DNA of 54,811 nucleotides from Lentimicrobiaceae bacterium. GTDB taxonomy: Bacteria; Bacteroidota; Bacteroidia; Bacteroidales; F082. Location: contig JAISHW010000030.1 of the NCBI GenBank assembly GCA_031262365.1, forward strand, positions 1 to 54,811. The letters are read 5' to 3'. Made by a program: the position numbers and the translations under genes. Positions 1 to 8,570 of the stretch are shown here, in pieces (within the stretch, counting starts at the first letter, position 1; each line of letters starts with the position of its first letter). Under the pieces are notes generated by a model, which saw nothing but the letters and a program-made list of their open reading frames with translations, ran no database searches and was not told where the DNA came from.

Positions 1-417
1 ATATTGATTAAATAGTTTTTTTATCTTCAAGCGAGCAAGAGCTTCTTTTTCTGTGTATATACCTGCTTCAAAATTGCTTACAACAGCGTAAACATCATCG
101 TTAGCAACCGGTCCGAAAATGATTTCCGCCACGCCAACCTTTTCTCTATCGGCACGATTTTCTACCACAAAATCAAACCATTTCTTGTCCGGATTGTTGA
201 ATTTGAGCAATTTAAATACCTTTAAGTCCACTTCGTTTAAAGAATAAACATTCAACACAGCCGTGCCTCCACGCCAGCGCATGACTTTTTTGGCAAAAGC
301 TACCGCTTGTTCACGATTGGTAGTAGCATAAAAACCCGCCCCAAAATCCAACGGATGTGTGGGCTTTAATAATTTAGGGCTTTCTATTATTTGATTACTT
401 CCGTGATAAAGTTCCAT
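1..417 (-). CDS. DUF3990-type ADP-ribosyltransferase-like protein, 3' end cut by window edge
   Basis: The frame is open from an ATG at 417 to the left edge (139 codons seen). It begins MELYHGSNQIIESP and contains DFGAGFYATTNREQAVAFA, then a C-terminal stretch with VAEIIFGPVANDDVY. These pieces match my memory of the DUF3990 family, placed in the ADP-ribosyltransferase superfamily: the early YHGS and the GxGFYxTT strand are the usual nicotinamide-binding landmarks. Many family members sit beside small DUF3791 proteins in Bacteroidales and Firmicutes and are suspected toxins or effectors. Any such partner would lie beyond the left edge, so this cannot be tested here. No good -7 promoter box is visible upstream. 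The only thing just upstream is a decayed KilA-N-type fragment. Family assignment is fairly sure; enzymatic activity and target are inference. Confidence 0.7.
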   Translation of the reverse strand, partial: MELYHGSNQIIESPKLLKPTHPLDFGAGFYATTNREQAVAFAKKVMRWRGGTAVLNVYSLNEVDLKVFKLLKFNNPDKKWFDFVVENRADREKVGVAEIIFGPVANDDVYAVVSNFEAGIYTEKEALARLKIKKLFNQY

Positions 418-495
418 TTGTCAATGTTGAGTTATCAAAGAAAACTTTTGTAACTATTTATAATTTAGATGCAATGTTACTAAAATATTTTGAGT

Positions 496-678
496 TCATT
501 CCAATGTTTTAAAATTTTTATTTGCCACCGGCGAGCGCAGTTGCGAGATTGCTGTGCTATTGAATTGCACAAGTCGTTCGCTTTGCGGTAAGCCTTGCCG
601 AATGAGCAGAGCGTTGATACTCTTCACATTATACAGCACCACAAGTTACTCCAAAGAGGCATAATCGCGAATATTTCC
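496..678 (-). pseudogene. Remnant of the C-terminal tail of a KilA-N domain protein
   Basis: One minus-strand frame reads about 60 codons, interrupted once by TAA at 646-648. Before the stop it reads GNIRDYASLE; after it come LVVLYNVKSINALLIRQGL and PQSERLVQFNSTAISQLRS, then TGA at 496-498. This closely resembles, from memory, the C-terminal tail of Bacteroidales KilA-N domain DNA-binding proteins (pattern NxRDxAxxEQLVVLxNxxSINAxLIxQGLPQSERL). The KilA-N domain itself is absent and another stop lies just upstream, so this is a decayed fragment. KilA-N proteins are associated with phages and mobile islands, which fits the neighbouring ADP-ribosyltransferase-like gene. Confidence 0.55.
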
Positions 679-692
679 TTATACACGATATA

Positions 693-3380
693 TCAACCAC
701 CTTTTGAAATCTGAATCATTTCTATTTCGACATCGCCGTTTTCTGGCGAAAATTCGATCCATGTATTGTCTTCACTGAACCATTTGTATTGCGATCCAAC
801 GCGTACAATATACACGCGGTATTCGTTGTCGGCAGGAATCGGCAACACGAAACCACCATTACGATTGTTTTTATCGCCGTAACTAACAATCATCGGAAAT
901 GTTCCTGTGCCGGTATTGCGTGCACGCAACATCACAAAGTTTGTACGTCGATCTGATATGTTAATCGGTTCAAATTCGAAACGTTTCGTTGTATAACGTT
1001 CAATTACAAGTGGTTGCGAATTTAATTCGGCTAATTTCGTTTCTTCAAAATAGCTGCTGATCGCTTCGAGCATCTCACGCGGATAGGTTTTGTCCAAACC
1101 AACTTGATCGGCTTTGGTATAGGCTTCGATTGCGTTTTCGTAATTTTTAGCTTTATAAGCGGCATCGGCTTCTGCAACAAACGCGTTGTATTCCGCCGTG
1201 AGTGCATTCATTTTTTCATCGTAAATACGTTGCACATCGTTCAATTTGCTCGATGCAATAGCATCATCGGGTTTGTAAGTCAATGCTTGTTGATACGCAA
1301 CAATGGCTTCCGGATAATTTCTCTGTTCGGCTTCCAAATCGCCTTGTGTCATTGCCAAATTGTAATTCTTTTCAAGCTCAAGTGCCGCTGCTTCTAAAAT
1401 CGATTTGATTTCGGCAATACGCGTGTTTGCGTGCGAATTAGTCGATTCGAGTTGTATAATTTGTATATAAGTCGATTGTGCTTCCGTCCAATTTTTTTCG
1501 ACAAAATGTTCATCAGCAAGCACAGTCAATCGTTCTATTTCTTGCTGTTTTGATGCTTCTGCCGCTAATGCTTCCTGTTTCAAACGAATTTGTTCGAGCT
1601 GTGTGTGCGGATAGGTTTCAGATGGTTTCTTTGCAGCGGCTTCGTTGTAAGCTGCAATGGCATTTTCCCAGTCTGAAGCGACAAAAAAATCGTCGGCACG
1701 TTTTATAACAGCATTATATTCACCATTCAACGCTTCATTTTGAGCAATTAGTTCCAATTCGCGTTTTGCAGTGGCTATTTGTTCGGTCGGATACGCCTCT
1801 CCTTGTTTCAGCTCAAGAGCAGCTTCGTAGCGTTCGATAGCATTCTGAAATTGTTTCGAAGCAAAAGCTTCATCACCTTGCCGTACCAAGTCGTCAAAAC
1901 GGTTTTCTAACGCCATTGCTTCCGCTTGTTCGGCTAATAAAGCATCAATTTCTCGAATTTTCGTTTGCGGATATTCTTGGTTGACAAGCAATTGTAATGC
2001 TTGCGTATAACGTTCTTTTGCCTGCATCAATTGCTTTGCGACGAAAAGCTGATCGGCTTCTGCAACCACGCGATCGTACGATTCTTTCCGCGATTGTTCG
2101 TCAGCTACTGCCTGAAGTTGCGCTTGCAAGTCGAGTACTTTATCTCTTGGATAGGCTTCGTGAGGTTTCAATTCCGAGGCTTCCATATAATGATTCAAAG
2201 CAAGTTCTATTTTACCTGCATTTTCTTCTTTTTCAGCATTTTGCAATAAAAGCACGTATTGCTGTTCCAATTCTTCGCGAGCTATAGCATTTGCCAACAA
2301 TTCTTGCAAAGCGGCAATGCGTTCGGTGGCTAAAACATCGTCCGGTTTGTAACTCAAAGCTCTGTTATACTGGTTAATAGCATCTTCTAATTTTTCGTTT
2401 TTTTCGAATATCTGCGCTTGCACAATTGCCTCGTCGTAGTTTTGTTGCGCGATATAGGCATCACTTTGCATCATGCTATCAATGCGATCAATCATATCTT
2501 TCGGATACGTTTGGTCTTGCCAAACAGATAGTGATTGCTGGTAATGTTTTTTTGCTTCGAGGAAGTTTTTTTGTTCGTAATACGAGTCGGCTTGCGTAAT
2601 CAACGCATCATAAGCCATTGCTTTTTCTTTTTGCGTTCTTACAGTTTCCAACTCGGCTGCAACTTCTTTATTTTCAGGAAAAATCTGTAATGCTTCGAGT
2701 AGTTTTGTTTCTGCTTCGGCATAATTTTTCCGGAGTACAAATTGTTTTGCCGCGTCTCGCAGTTTTTCGACAGTTTGCTCTTTTAACTGAAAATCAGCTA
2801 ATAATACCGTTGCTTCACGCAATTTATCTTTTGCATCTTGTCTGTCCGGATAAATTTCCAGTGCCTCTTGAAACTTCAAAACAGCTTCCTGAAATTTTTT
2901 GTCGGTTAGCAACGATTCTCCCGTGCGCATCGCGGCTTCAAAGCTATCCAAAGATACTTTTTCTTTCGCTAAAAATTCTTTTATTTCGTCGACTTGGTGA
3001 TTGGTGTATTGGTCGTCAGGGAATATTTTTAAGGCTTTTTCATATTCCAACAAAGCCTCTTCTAATTTATTTGATTCTTTCAAACGGTCGCCACTATCCA
3101 AATAATCGTAAAAAACGTCTTGCTTTCCCATTTGTTTGCGAAGCATTTCTTTTGTTGCATTCAATTTCAATTGGGCTGCTTGGTCGCCTTCTTTTTGACG
3201 AAGTGCCATTTCAAAATATGTTTTAGCACTTACAAAATCGGATTGGTCAAATTTTTCATTACCCGATTTCATCAATTGCTCGTACGACTGATTTTCTTGC
3301 GCTTGTAGCTTATTCGAAAAAGAAAAAACAATAAAAAAAGAAGTGATAAGTATGAAGATTGCGATAAACTTTCGTTGCAT
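693..3380 (-). CDS. Large secreted TPR-repeat protein
   Basis: The 895-residue protein has a signal peptide (about residues 1-28, ending KLQAQ). Then come many tetratricopeptide-like helical repeats, with recurring units such as YPEAIVAYQQALTYKPDD, FQNAIERYEAALELKQGEAY and YENAIEAYTKADQVGLDKTY. The last 105 residues or so are different: rich in beta-type sequence with no TPR pattern, containing VIERYTTKRFEFEPINIS and NEYRVYIVRVGSQYKW. It is probably a periplasmic or envelope scaffold. TPR arrays bind other proteins, but the partner and the role of the C-terminal domain are unknown to me. The repeats alternate between linkers of the type KPDD and KPSETYP, suggesting expansion by internal duplication. 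The gene stands alone, with no clear promoter box. Confidence 0.85.
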   Translation of the reverse strand: MQRKFIAIFILITSFFIVFSFSNKLQAQENQSYEQLMKSGNEKFDQSDFVSAKTYFEMALRQKEGDQAAQLKLNATKEMLRKQMGKQDVFYDYLDSGDRLKESNKLEEALLEYEKALKIFPDDQYTNHQVDEIKEFLAKEKVSLDSFEAAMRTGESLLTDKKFQEAVLKFQEALEIYPDRQDAKDKLREATVLLADFQLKEQTVEKLRDAAKQFVLRKNYAEAETKLLEALQIFPENKEVAAELETVRTQKEKAMAYDALITQADSYYEQKNFLEAKKHYQQSLSVWQDQTYPKDMIDRIDSMMQSDAYIAQQNYDEAIVQAQIFEKNEKLEDAINQYNRALSYKPDDVLATERIAALQELLANAIAREELEQQYVLLLQNAEKEENAGKIELALNHYMEASELKPHEAYPRDKVLDLQAQLQAVADEQSRKESYDRVVAEADQLFVAKQLMQAKERYTQALQLLVNQEYPQTKIREIDALLAEQAEAMALENRFDDLVRQGDEAFASKQFQNAIERYEAALELKQGEAYPTEQIATAKRELELIAQNEALNGEYNAVIKRADDFFVASDWENAIAAYNEAAAKKPSETYPHTQLEQIRLKQEALAAEASKQQEIERLTVLADEHFVEKNWTEAQSTYIQIIQLESTNSHANTRIAEIKSILEAAALELEKNYNLAMTQGDLEAEQRNYPEAIVAYQQALTYKPDDAIASSKLNDVQRIYDEKMNALTAEYNAFVAEADAAYKAKNYENAIEAYTKADQVGLDKTYPREMLEAISSYFEETKLAELNSQPLVIERYTTKRFEFEPINISDRRTNFVMLRARNTGTGTFPMIVSYGDKNNRNGGFVLPIPADNEYRVYIVRVGSQYKWFSEDNTWIEFSPENGDVEIEMIQISKGG

Positions 3381-3440
3381 AAAGTATTGCTGATTTTGTG
3401 TGTGATTTGTAACGGTTTTTCGGTTGTTTTATTGTTTGTT

Positions 3441-4091
3441 TTACTGAATTAAACCATCAACAATTGTCAATTTTCGGTCAGCCATATCGGCAAGTTGGTT
3501 GTTGTGCGTAACAATGACAAAAGTTTGTTTCATTTCGTCGCGAAGATTGAAAAAAAGCCGGTGCAGATCAGCTGCTGATTGCGAATCAAGGTTTCCCGAA
3601 GGCTCGTCGGCTAAAACAACAGCCGGATTGTTGATCAAAGCACGTGCAACAGCTACACGTTGTTGTTCACCTCCCGAAAGTGCTGCCGGTTTGTGATCAT
3701 TACGGTCAGAAAGTCCCAAATAATCAAGAAGATAAGCAGCTTTTTTTGTTGCTTCTTGTTTCGATATTCCGCTAATAAAAGCCGGAATACAAACATTTTC
3801 GAGTGCTGTAAATTCGGATAACAAGTGATGAAATTGGAATATAAATCCTATTTTTTTGTTTCGAAAAGCCGAAAGCATTTTATTGTTGAGTTTCGACGTG
3901 TCTTGACCTGCAATCGAAACACTTCCTTTATCCGCTTTTTCGATCGTTCCCAGAATTTGTAATAAAGTTGATTTTCCGGCACCAGAAGCACCGACAATAC
4001 ACGCAATTTCGCCTGAATAAATATCCAAATCCACCCCTTTGATGACTTCCAAAGTTCCGAAAGATTTACAGATATTTCGTGCTTTTATCAT
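3441..4091 (-). CDS. lolD: LolD-like ABC transporter ATP-binding protein
   Basis: This 216-residue ATPase has Walker [10 protein letters not shown] (34-42), signature LSGGEQQ (138-144), Walker B VVLADEP (158-164) and the SGNLDSQSA stretch typical of the LolD/MacB/FtsE group. LolD couples ATP hydrolysis to release of lipoproteins from the inner membrane with LolC/E. No permease gene is adjacent, so LolD rather than another MacB-type ATPase is inferred from sequence style. I chose the ATG at 4091 ([13 protein letters not shown]). A longer frame begins at 4112, but a TATTTTTG promoter box covers 4110-4117, and the family normally starts as chosen. Confidence 0.8.
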   Translation of the reverse strand: MIKARNICKSFGTLEVIKGVDLDIYSGEIACIVGASGAGKSTLLQILGTIEKADKGSVSIAGQDTSKLNNKMLSAFRNKKIGFIFQFHHLLSEFTALENVCIPAFISGISKQEATKKAAYLLDYLGLSDRNDHKPAALSGGEQQRVAVARALINNPAVVLADEPSGNLDSQSAADLHRLFFNLRDEMKQTFVIVTHNNQLADMADRKLTIVDGLIQ

Positions 4092-4109
4092 AAGCGTTGT
4101 TTTTGAAAG

Positions 4110-4117
4110 CAAAAATA
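4110..4117 (-). promoter_or_regulatory. -7 promoter box for lolD
   Basis: TATTTTTG on the minus strand matches the Bacteroidota -7 consensus TAnnTTTG. It ends 18 nt before the ATG at 4091 and so argues against the longer start at 4112. Confidence 0.5.
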
Positions 4118-4168
4118 CAAAATTCGACTTTTTTGAAACTGTTTAATAAATAAGATAGCAAAGTTTTT

Positions 4169-5707
4169 CTAAAACGGCACTATATCTCTAAAATCGCCAT
4201 CGTCTTCCGAAACATTGTCCCACTTTTCGGAACGAACATTTATTGCTGCTTTACCAAAATTTTCTGAAGGCGTTAACGAAAGATTCGTAACTAAATCGCT
4301 TGATTCTTCGAAACGCGCAAACTGACCGACAAAACGCAGGTTTACATCGCCAAGTTTACCGTTACGGTGTTTTGCAATATTGATTACAGCCAAACCTTTT
4401 TGCGATTCACCTTCACCTTCATTTTCATTTAATCCGTAATATTCCGGTCTATATATAAAAAGCACCATATCAGCATCTTGTTCAATCGCTCCTGATTCGC
4501 GCAAGTCGGAAAGAATCGGTTTTTTCGATCCCGGACGCGTTTCAACATTTCTACTCAATTGTGATAATGCTAACACCGGAACGTCTAATTCTTTTGCTAA
4601 ACTTTTCAGCGAACGCGATATTGTACTGATTTCCTGTTCGCGATTTCCTTTATGATCGCCACCTGTTGTCATCAATTGCAAATAATCAATAAACACCATC
4701 TGAATATGATACTGCTGCTTGAGTCGGCGGCATTTAGCACGCAGTTCGAATACCGAAAGCTGTGGCGTGTCGTCGATAAACATTTTTGCTGTTACCAATG
4801 AGTTGATTTTTGTATTCAATTGTGTCCATTCATAATCGAATAAATCACCTTTACGTAATTTTTCGGCATGAAGCGATGTTTCGCTCGAAATCAAACGTGT
4901 AACCAATTGAATAGAAGACATTTCTAACGAAAAAAAAGCAATTGGTTTTCCATGGTCAACAGCGGCATTACGCGCCAAATTCAACGCAAAAGCCGTTTTA
5001 CCCATACCCGGACGCGCTGCCAAAATGATTAAATCGGATTTTTGCCAACCTTGTGTAATTCGATCTAACTCCGTATAACTCGAGGGCACGCCTCGCAAAG
5101 TATTTCCGGCATTCTTTGCTGTTTCAATTTCCGCAATTGCTTGTTTTACCAAATCGGGCATTGAGCTGAAGCTACGGCGCAGGTTGGTTTCGTTTACGCT
5201 AAACAACTCGCTTTCAGCTTTATCGAGCAAATCAAACACATCTGTTGTGTCTTCGTATGCATCTTTGATGATGTTCGAAGAAATCTGAATCAGTTTTCGC
5301 TGAATGTATTTCTGAATAAGGATACGTGCGTGAAATTCAATATTTGCAGCAGACACGACACGATTTGTCAGTTGCGAAATATAATAGGGACCACCTACAA
5401 TTTCCAACTCGCCATTGAACTTCAGTTGGTTTGTTACCGTCAGAATATCAATTGGTTCCGATTTCGAAAACAATTCTTTGATTGCTTTAAAAATCAATTG
5501 ATGTGTGTCTTTATAAAAAACTTCCGATTCGAGAATATCAATTACTGCATTCACGGCATCTTTCTCCAACATCATTGCTCCCAAAACAACTTCTTCAAGA
5601 TCGGTTGCCTGAGGTGGAATCCGTCCTTGTTGCAATAACATTTCATTTGATTGTAAATCAGCTAATTGTATTCTTTTTGTATTTTTTTTACCTATACGAT
5701 TATCCAT
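4169..5707 (-). CDS. dnaB: Replicative DNA helicase DnaB
   Basis: The 512-residue protein has the DnaB N-terminal helical domain (from about residue 29, RIPPQATDLEEVVLGAMM) and a RecA-like ATPase domain. The latter has Walker A AARPGMGKTAF near residue 230 and Walker B MVFIDYLQLM near 337. Further motifs are LSQLSRNVETRPGSKKPILS and ESGAIEQDADMVLFIYRPEY. DnaB is the hexameric helicase that unwinds the replication fork. Length is normal and no intein interrupts the ATPase motifs. The start at 5707 lies exactly 4 nt after a perfect -7 box (5712-5719). Either the mRNA is leaderless or translation begins at the internal Met23 (5641), just before the conserved domain. The lolD gene downstream has its own promoter box. 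Confidence 0.95.
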   Translation of the reverse strand: MDNRIGKKNTKRIQLADLQSNEMLLQQGRIPPQATDLEEVVLGAMMLEKDAVNAVIDILESEVFYKDTHQLIFKAIKELFSKSEPIDILTVTNQLKFNGELEIVGGPYYISQLTNRVVSAANIEFHARILIQKYIQRKLIQISSNIIKDAYEDTTDVFDLLDKAESELFSVNETNLRRSFSSMPDLVKQAIAEIETAKNAGNTLRGVPSSYTELDRITQGWQKSDLIILAARPGMGKTAFALNLARNAAVDHGKPIAFFSLEMSSIQLVTRLISSETSLHAEKLRKGDLFDYEWTQLNTKINSLVTAKMFIDDTPQLSVFELRAKCRRLKQQYHIQMVFIDYLQLMTTGGDHKGNREQEISTISRSLKSLAKELDVPVLALSQLSRNVETRPGSKKPILSDLRESGAIEQDADMVLFIYRPEYYGLNENEGEGESQKGLAVINIAKHRNGKLGDVNLRFVGQFARFEESSDLVTNLSLTPSENFGKAAINVRSEKWDNVSEDDGDFRDIVPF

Positions 5708-5711
5708 TGTT

Positions 5712-5719
5712 CAAAAATA
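5712..5719 (-). promoter_or_regulatory. -7 promoter box for dnaB, 4 nt from the ATG
   Basis: TATTTTTG on the minus strand, followed by AACA and then the ATG. A TTTTG lies about 22 nt upstream as a possible -33 element. The spacing implies a leaderless or almost leaderless transcript. Confidence 0.5.
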
Positions 5720-5780
5720 CAAATTCCAACAAGGTTTCTTACAAAACTTGCTTCGTTGTTAATAAAAAAATCGAAACAAA

Positions 5781-7079
5781 CTATGAAAGTAACCTGGCTT
5801 CGCAATCAAAAAAGTCGGCTTTAACAATGCGTGCGTCAACAAATTGCCCGATTACAAGGCGTGAATTTTCAATAGGAATCAGTATTTCGTTGTCGACTTC
5901 AGGTGAATCAAATTGCGTGCGACCAACATAAAAATCGCCTTCGACGCGATCGATCAGTACTTTTTCGATTGTTCCAACACGACTTTCGTTTATTTCCAAA
6001 GCGATTTGTTGTTGAATTTCCATCAAAACAGCAACGCGTTCTTGTTTCACTTCGTCAGGAATAACATCTTCTAAATCAAAAGCAGCAGTTCCTTCTTCGG
6101 GCGAATAAGCAAAAACGCCTACTCGTTCGAAACGCATATCGCGTACAAACCGGCAAAGTTCTTCGAAAACTTCTTCCGTTTCGCCCGGAAAACCAACAAT
6201 AAATGTGGTACGAAAAGCGATTTCGGGAACTGTTTTTCGAACTTTACGAACAAAATTAATTGTTTGTTGACGATCGATCCCGCGTTTCATCGCTTTTAAG
6301 ATGACACTGTTAATGTGTTGCAGCGGCAGATCAATATACTTGCACACTTTCGCATTTGTTCGCATCAGTTGCAATAAATCGTCCGGAAAAGTATTCGGAT
6401 ACGCATATTGCAACCGAATCCATTCGATTTCTTTTATTTCGGAAAGTGCTTCAACAAGTTGTGTAATTGCTCGTTTCCCATACAAATCAACACCATAATA
6501 AGTTAAATCTTGTGCAATAAGAATCAATTCTTTAACTCCTCTTTTTGATAAAATACGTGCTTCGTTGACAAGTGCTTCTATCGAAACTGATTGCTGTTTA
6601 CCACGAATCAGCGGAATAGCACAAAAAGCGCACTTATGGTCGCAACCTTCCGAAATTTTCAAATACGCGTAATGTTTTGGTGTTGAAAGTTTACGTTTAC
6701 TTTGATCAAACTGAATTTCAGATTGTTTGACAATGTGTTGTGCAATTGTTTCAATAGCATTTGCACCAAAATAAGCATCTACTTCAGGAATTTCTTTTTT
6801 CAGATAGTCGCCATAACGTTCCGAAAGACAACCCATTACATAAAGTTTCTTTAATTCGCCGATTTGTTTTGCCTCGGCAAATGAAAGAATGGTATCAACC
6901 GATTCTTCTTTTGCATCGCCAATAAAACCACAAGTGTTGATGATTACAATGTCCGATTTTTTTTCCGAATCGTGACGAACAAGGTAATAATTGGAAGGAA
7001 AAAGAGCTGCCAAATGTTCCGAATCAACTTTGTTTTTCGAACATCCGAGTGTGATGATATTAATCGTCGTTTTAGCCAA
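5781..7079 (-). CDS. rimO: Ribosomal protein S12 methylthiotransferase RimO
   Basis: RimO is a radical-SAM enzyme that adds a methylthio group to an aspartate of ribosomal protein S12. The 432-residue protein has the three N-terminal cluster cysteines (Cys13 in LGCSKNKVDSE, Cys50 in NTCGF, Cys84 in GCLSERY). It also has the radical-SAM triad Cys146/150/153 (GCDHKCAFCAIP) and a C-terminal TRAM-like domain. The spelling EGCDHKCAFCAIP with LGCSKNKVDSE marks RimO rather than the tRNA enzyme MiaB. It follows ftsY with only 14 nt between, so the two are probably co-transcribed; this ftsY-rimO order is common in Bacteroidota. Confidence 0.95.
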   Translation of the reverse strand: MAKTTINIITLGCSKNKVDSEHLAALFPSNYYLVRHDSEKKSDIVIINTCGFIGDAKEESVDTILSFAEAKQIGELKKLYVMGCLSERYGDYLKKEIPEVDAYFGANAIETIAQHIVKQSEIQFDQSKRKLSTPKHYAYLKISEGCDHKCAFCAIPLIRGKQQSVSIEALVNEARILSKRGVKELILIAQDLTYYGVDLYGKRAITQLVEALSEIKEIEWIRLQYAYPNTFPDDLLQLMRTNAKVCKYIDLPLQHINSVILKAMKRGIDRQQTINFVRKVRKTVPEIAFRTTFIVGFPGETEEVFEELCRFVRDMRFERVGVFAYSPEEGTAAFDLEDVIPDEVKQERVAVLMEIQQQIALEINESRVGTIEKVLIDRVEGDFYVGRTQFDSPEVDNEILIPIENSRLVIGQFVDARIVKADFFDCEARLLS

Positions 7080-7093
7080 GAAATACGCGTTTT

Positions 7094-8044
7094 TTAATCA
7101 AACAAACTATCAACAAAATCTTTTCTATCGAACAGTTGCAAATCTTCCATTCGCTCGCCTATTCCGATGTATTTGACCGGAATTTTGAATTGATCGGAAA
7201 TTCCAATCACAACGCCACCTTTGGCTGTCCCGTCGAGTTTGGTCAAAGCCAAAGCATTTACTTCAGTTGCAAGTGTAAACTGTCGCGCTTGCTCAACGGC
7301 ATTTTGTCCGGTCGATGCATCTAAAACCAGCAAGATTTCGTGAGGTGCATCAGGAATGACTTTTTGCATCACATTTTTGATTTTTGTCAATTCTTTCATC
7401 AGGTTTATCTTGTTATGCAAACGTCCGGCTGTGTCAATAATTACAACATCAGCTTTTTGACTTACAGCCGAACTTAGCGCATCAAAAGCTACCGAAGCCG
7501 GATCGGCACCCATTCCTTGCGATACAATCGGCACATCGACACGTTCTGCCCAAATTTTCAATTGGTCAACAGCAGCTGCCCTGAATGTGTCGGCGGCTCC
7601 CAGAACGACTTTCAAACCTGATTTTTTGAAGTTATAAGCTAATTTTCCTATTGTTGTTGTTTTTCCAACGCCGTTGACACCGACAACCATAATTACATAC
7701 GGTTTCTGTGTATCGGAAATTTCAAACATATCAACTTGATTAGCCGTATTTTCTTGCAACAAATCAGCGATTTCTTCTTTGAGAATTTTATTTAGCTCGC
7801 TTGTTCCGACATATTTGTCGTGAGCAACACGTTTTTCGATACGATCGATGATTTTCAAAGTTGTTTGCACACCCACGTCGGAACTGACCAAGATTTCTTC
7901 AAGATCGTCTAGCACTTCGTCATCAACTTTCGATTTGCCGATGAGTGCTTTCGAGAGTTTTCCGAAAACACTTTGTTTTGTTTTTTCAAGACCTTTATCG
8001 AGGTCTTGTTTTTTATTCTTGTTGAAAAACGAAAAAATCCCCAT
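7094..8044 (-). CDS. ftsY: Signal recognition particle receptor FtsY
   Basis: FtsY is the SRP receptor GTPase that delivers ribosome-nascent-chain complexes to the membrane. The 316-residue protein is short because it lacks the long acidic A domain of E. coli FtsY and is essentially the NG domain. The G1 loop is GVNGVGKTT (122-130). Further motifs are DTFRAAAVDQL, DTAGRLHNK, TKLDGTAKGG and the final GERMEDLQLF. The start MGIFSFFNKNKK is typical for the phylum, so the ATG at 8044 is secure. A -7 box ends only 4 nt before it. A terminator separates it from the DUF4295/L33 genes upstream. Confidence 0.95.
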   Translation of the reverse strand: MGIFSFFNKNKKQDLDKGLEKTKQSVFGKLSKALIGKSKVDDEVLDDLEEILVSSDVGVQTTLKIIDRIEKRVAHDKYVGTSELNKILKEEIADLLQENTANQVDMFEISDTQKPYVIMVVGVNGVGKTTTIGKLAYNFKKSGLKVVLGAADTFRAAAVDQLKIWAERVDVPIVSQGMGADPASVAFDALSSAVSQKADVVIIDTAGRLHNKINLMKELTKIKNVMQKVIPDAPHEILLVLDASTGQNAVEQARQFTLATEVNALALTKLDGTAKGGVVIGISDQFKIPVKYIGIGERMEDLQLFDRKDFVDSLFD

Positions 8045-8048
8045 GATT

Positions 8049-8056
8049 CAAATGTA
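8049..8056 (-). promoter_or_regulatory. -7 promoter box for ftsY, 4 nt from the ATG
   Basis: TACATTTG on the minus strand, then AATC and the ATG. Because the ftsY start is well supported, this is the clearest of the three leaderless candidates in the window. No TTTG -33 element is seen at the usual spacing. Confidence 0.5.
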
Positions 8057-8061
8057 TAAAC

Positions 8062-8094
8062 GAAAAAAGCTCTTCCATTTTAAACGGAAAAGCT
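8062..8094 (-). terminator. Intrinsic terminator after DUF4295 gene
   Basis: On the minus strand AGCTTTTCC pairs with GGAAGAGCT around a 9-nt loop and is followed by TTTTT. It lies between the DUF4295 stop and the ftsY promoter box. Confidence 0.6.
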
Positions 8095-8119
8095 GCTTTC
8101 TGTAAAATAAATTATATTC

Positions 8120-8272
8120 TTATCTTTTTGACAAGAACTCTTGTATCCTATCGTTAGGAACAATTGTTTCATCAAACACGTAAGCACCTGATTTAGGTGA
8201 TCTTTTCATTCTGATAACTTTAGCATAATCTTTACCTGCTGTTTGCAAGGTTGCAACTACTTTCTTTGCCAT
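8120..8272 (-). CDS. DUF4295 small conserved protein
   Basis: This is a 50-residue basic protein beginning MAKKVVATLQTAGKDYAKVI and ending DRIQEFLSKR. DUF4295 is a small family found almost only in Bacteroidota, usually between rpmG (L33) and ftsY, exactly as here. The position suggests a ribosome-associated role, possibly an unrecognised ribosomal protein, but the function is not known to me. The ATG at 8272 follows the rpmG stop by 6 nt, so the two are co-transcribed. Confidence 0.9.
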   Translation of the reverse strand: MAKKVVATLQTAGKDYAKVIRMKRSPKSGAYVFDETIVPNDRIQEFLSKR

Positions 8273-8278
8273 GTTGTA

Positions 8279-8467
8279 TTATTTAATCTCTTTGTGAATC
8301 GTTTTTTTCTTTAGAATTGGATTGTATTTCATCAATTCTAAACGCTCCGGGGTATTTTTTTTGTTCTTCGTGGTTATATAACGTGAAGTACCTGGCATTC
8401 CACTTGTTTTGTGTTCTGTACACTCTAAAATAACCTGTCCGCGTGCTTCTTTAGTTTTCTTGGCCAT
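8279..8467 (-). CDS. rpmG: 50S ribosomal protein L33
   Basis: The 62-residue protein reads [20 protein letters not shown], followed by the L33 core [20 protein letters not shown] and the [13 protein letters not shown] tail. Only one cysteine is present (ECTEHK), so it lacks the paired CxxC motifs of the zinc-binding form and should be the zinc-independent type. In many relatives rpmB (L28) lies directly upstream; here there is none and rpmG has its own promoter box. Confidence 0.95.
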   Translation of the reverse strand: MAKKTKEARGQVILECTEHKTSGMPGTSRYITTKNKKNTPERLELMKYNPILKKKTIHKEIK

Positions 8468-8494
8468 CTTAAAATCCTTTCAAATTTCGGACTG

Positions 8495-8502
8495 CAAAAG
8501 TA
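8495..8502 (-). promoter_or_regulatory. -7 promoter box for rpmG-DUF4295
   Basis: TACTTTTG on the minus strand, ending 27 nt before the rpmG ATG. It is a clean TAnnTTTG match in an AT-rich gap. Confidence 0.6.
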
Positions 8503-8570
8503 TAACTTTTTGTATTATATTCCTAATATTGTTTTTACTTTTTTGGTCTTTTTTTTCGTGAAAATCTTTT

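Noticed and set aside
2618-3226. Long plus-strand frame opposite the large TPR gene
   Set aside because: Its translation is low-complexity and Leu/Phe-rich with no family features. It is the antisense shadow of a well-supported repeat protein.
4169-5707. Possible intein or insertion in DnaB
   Set aside because: Helicase motifs run without interruption and the length is normal.
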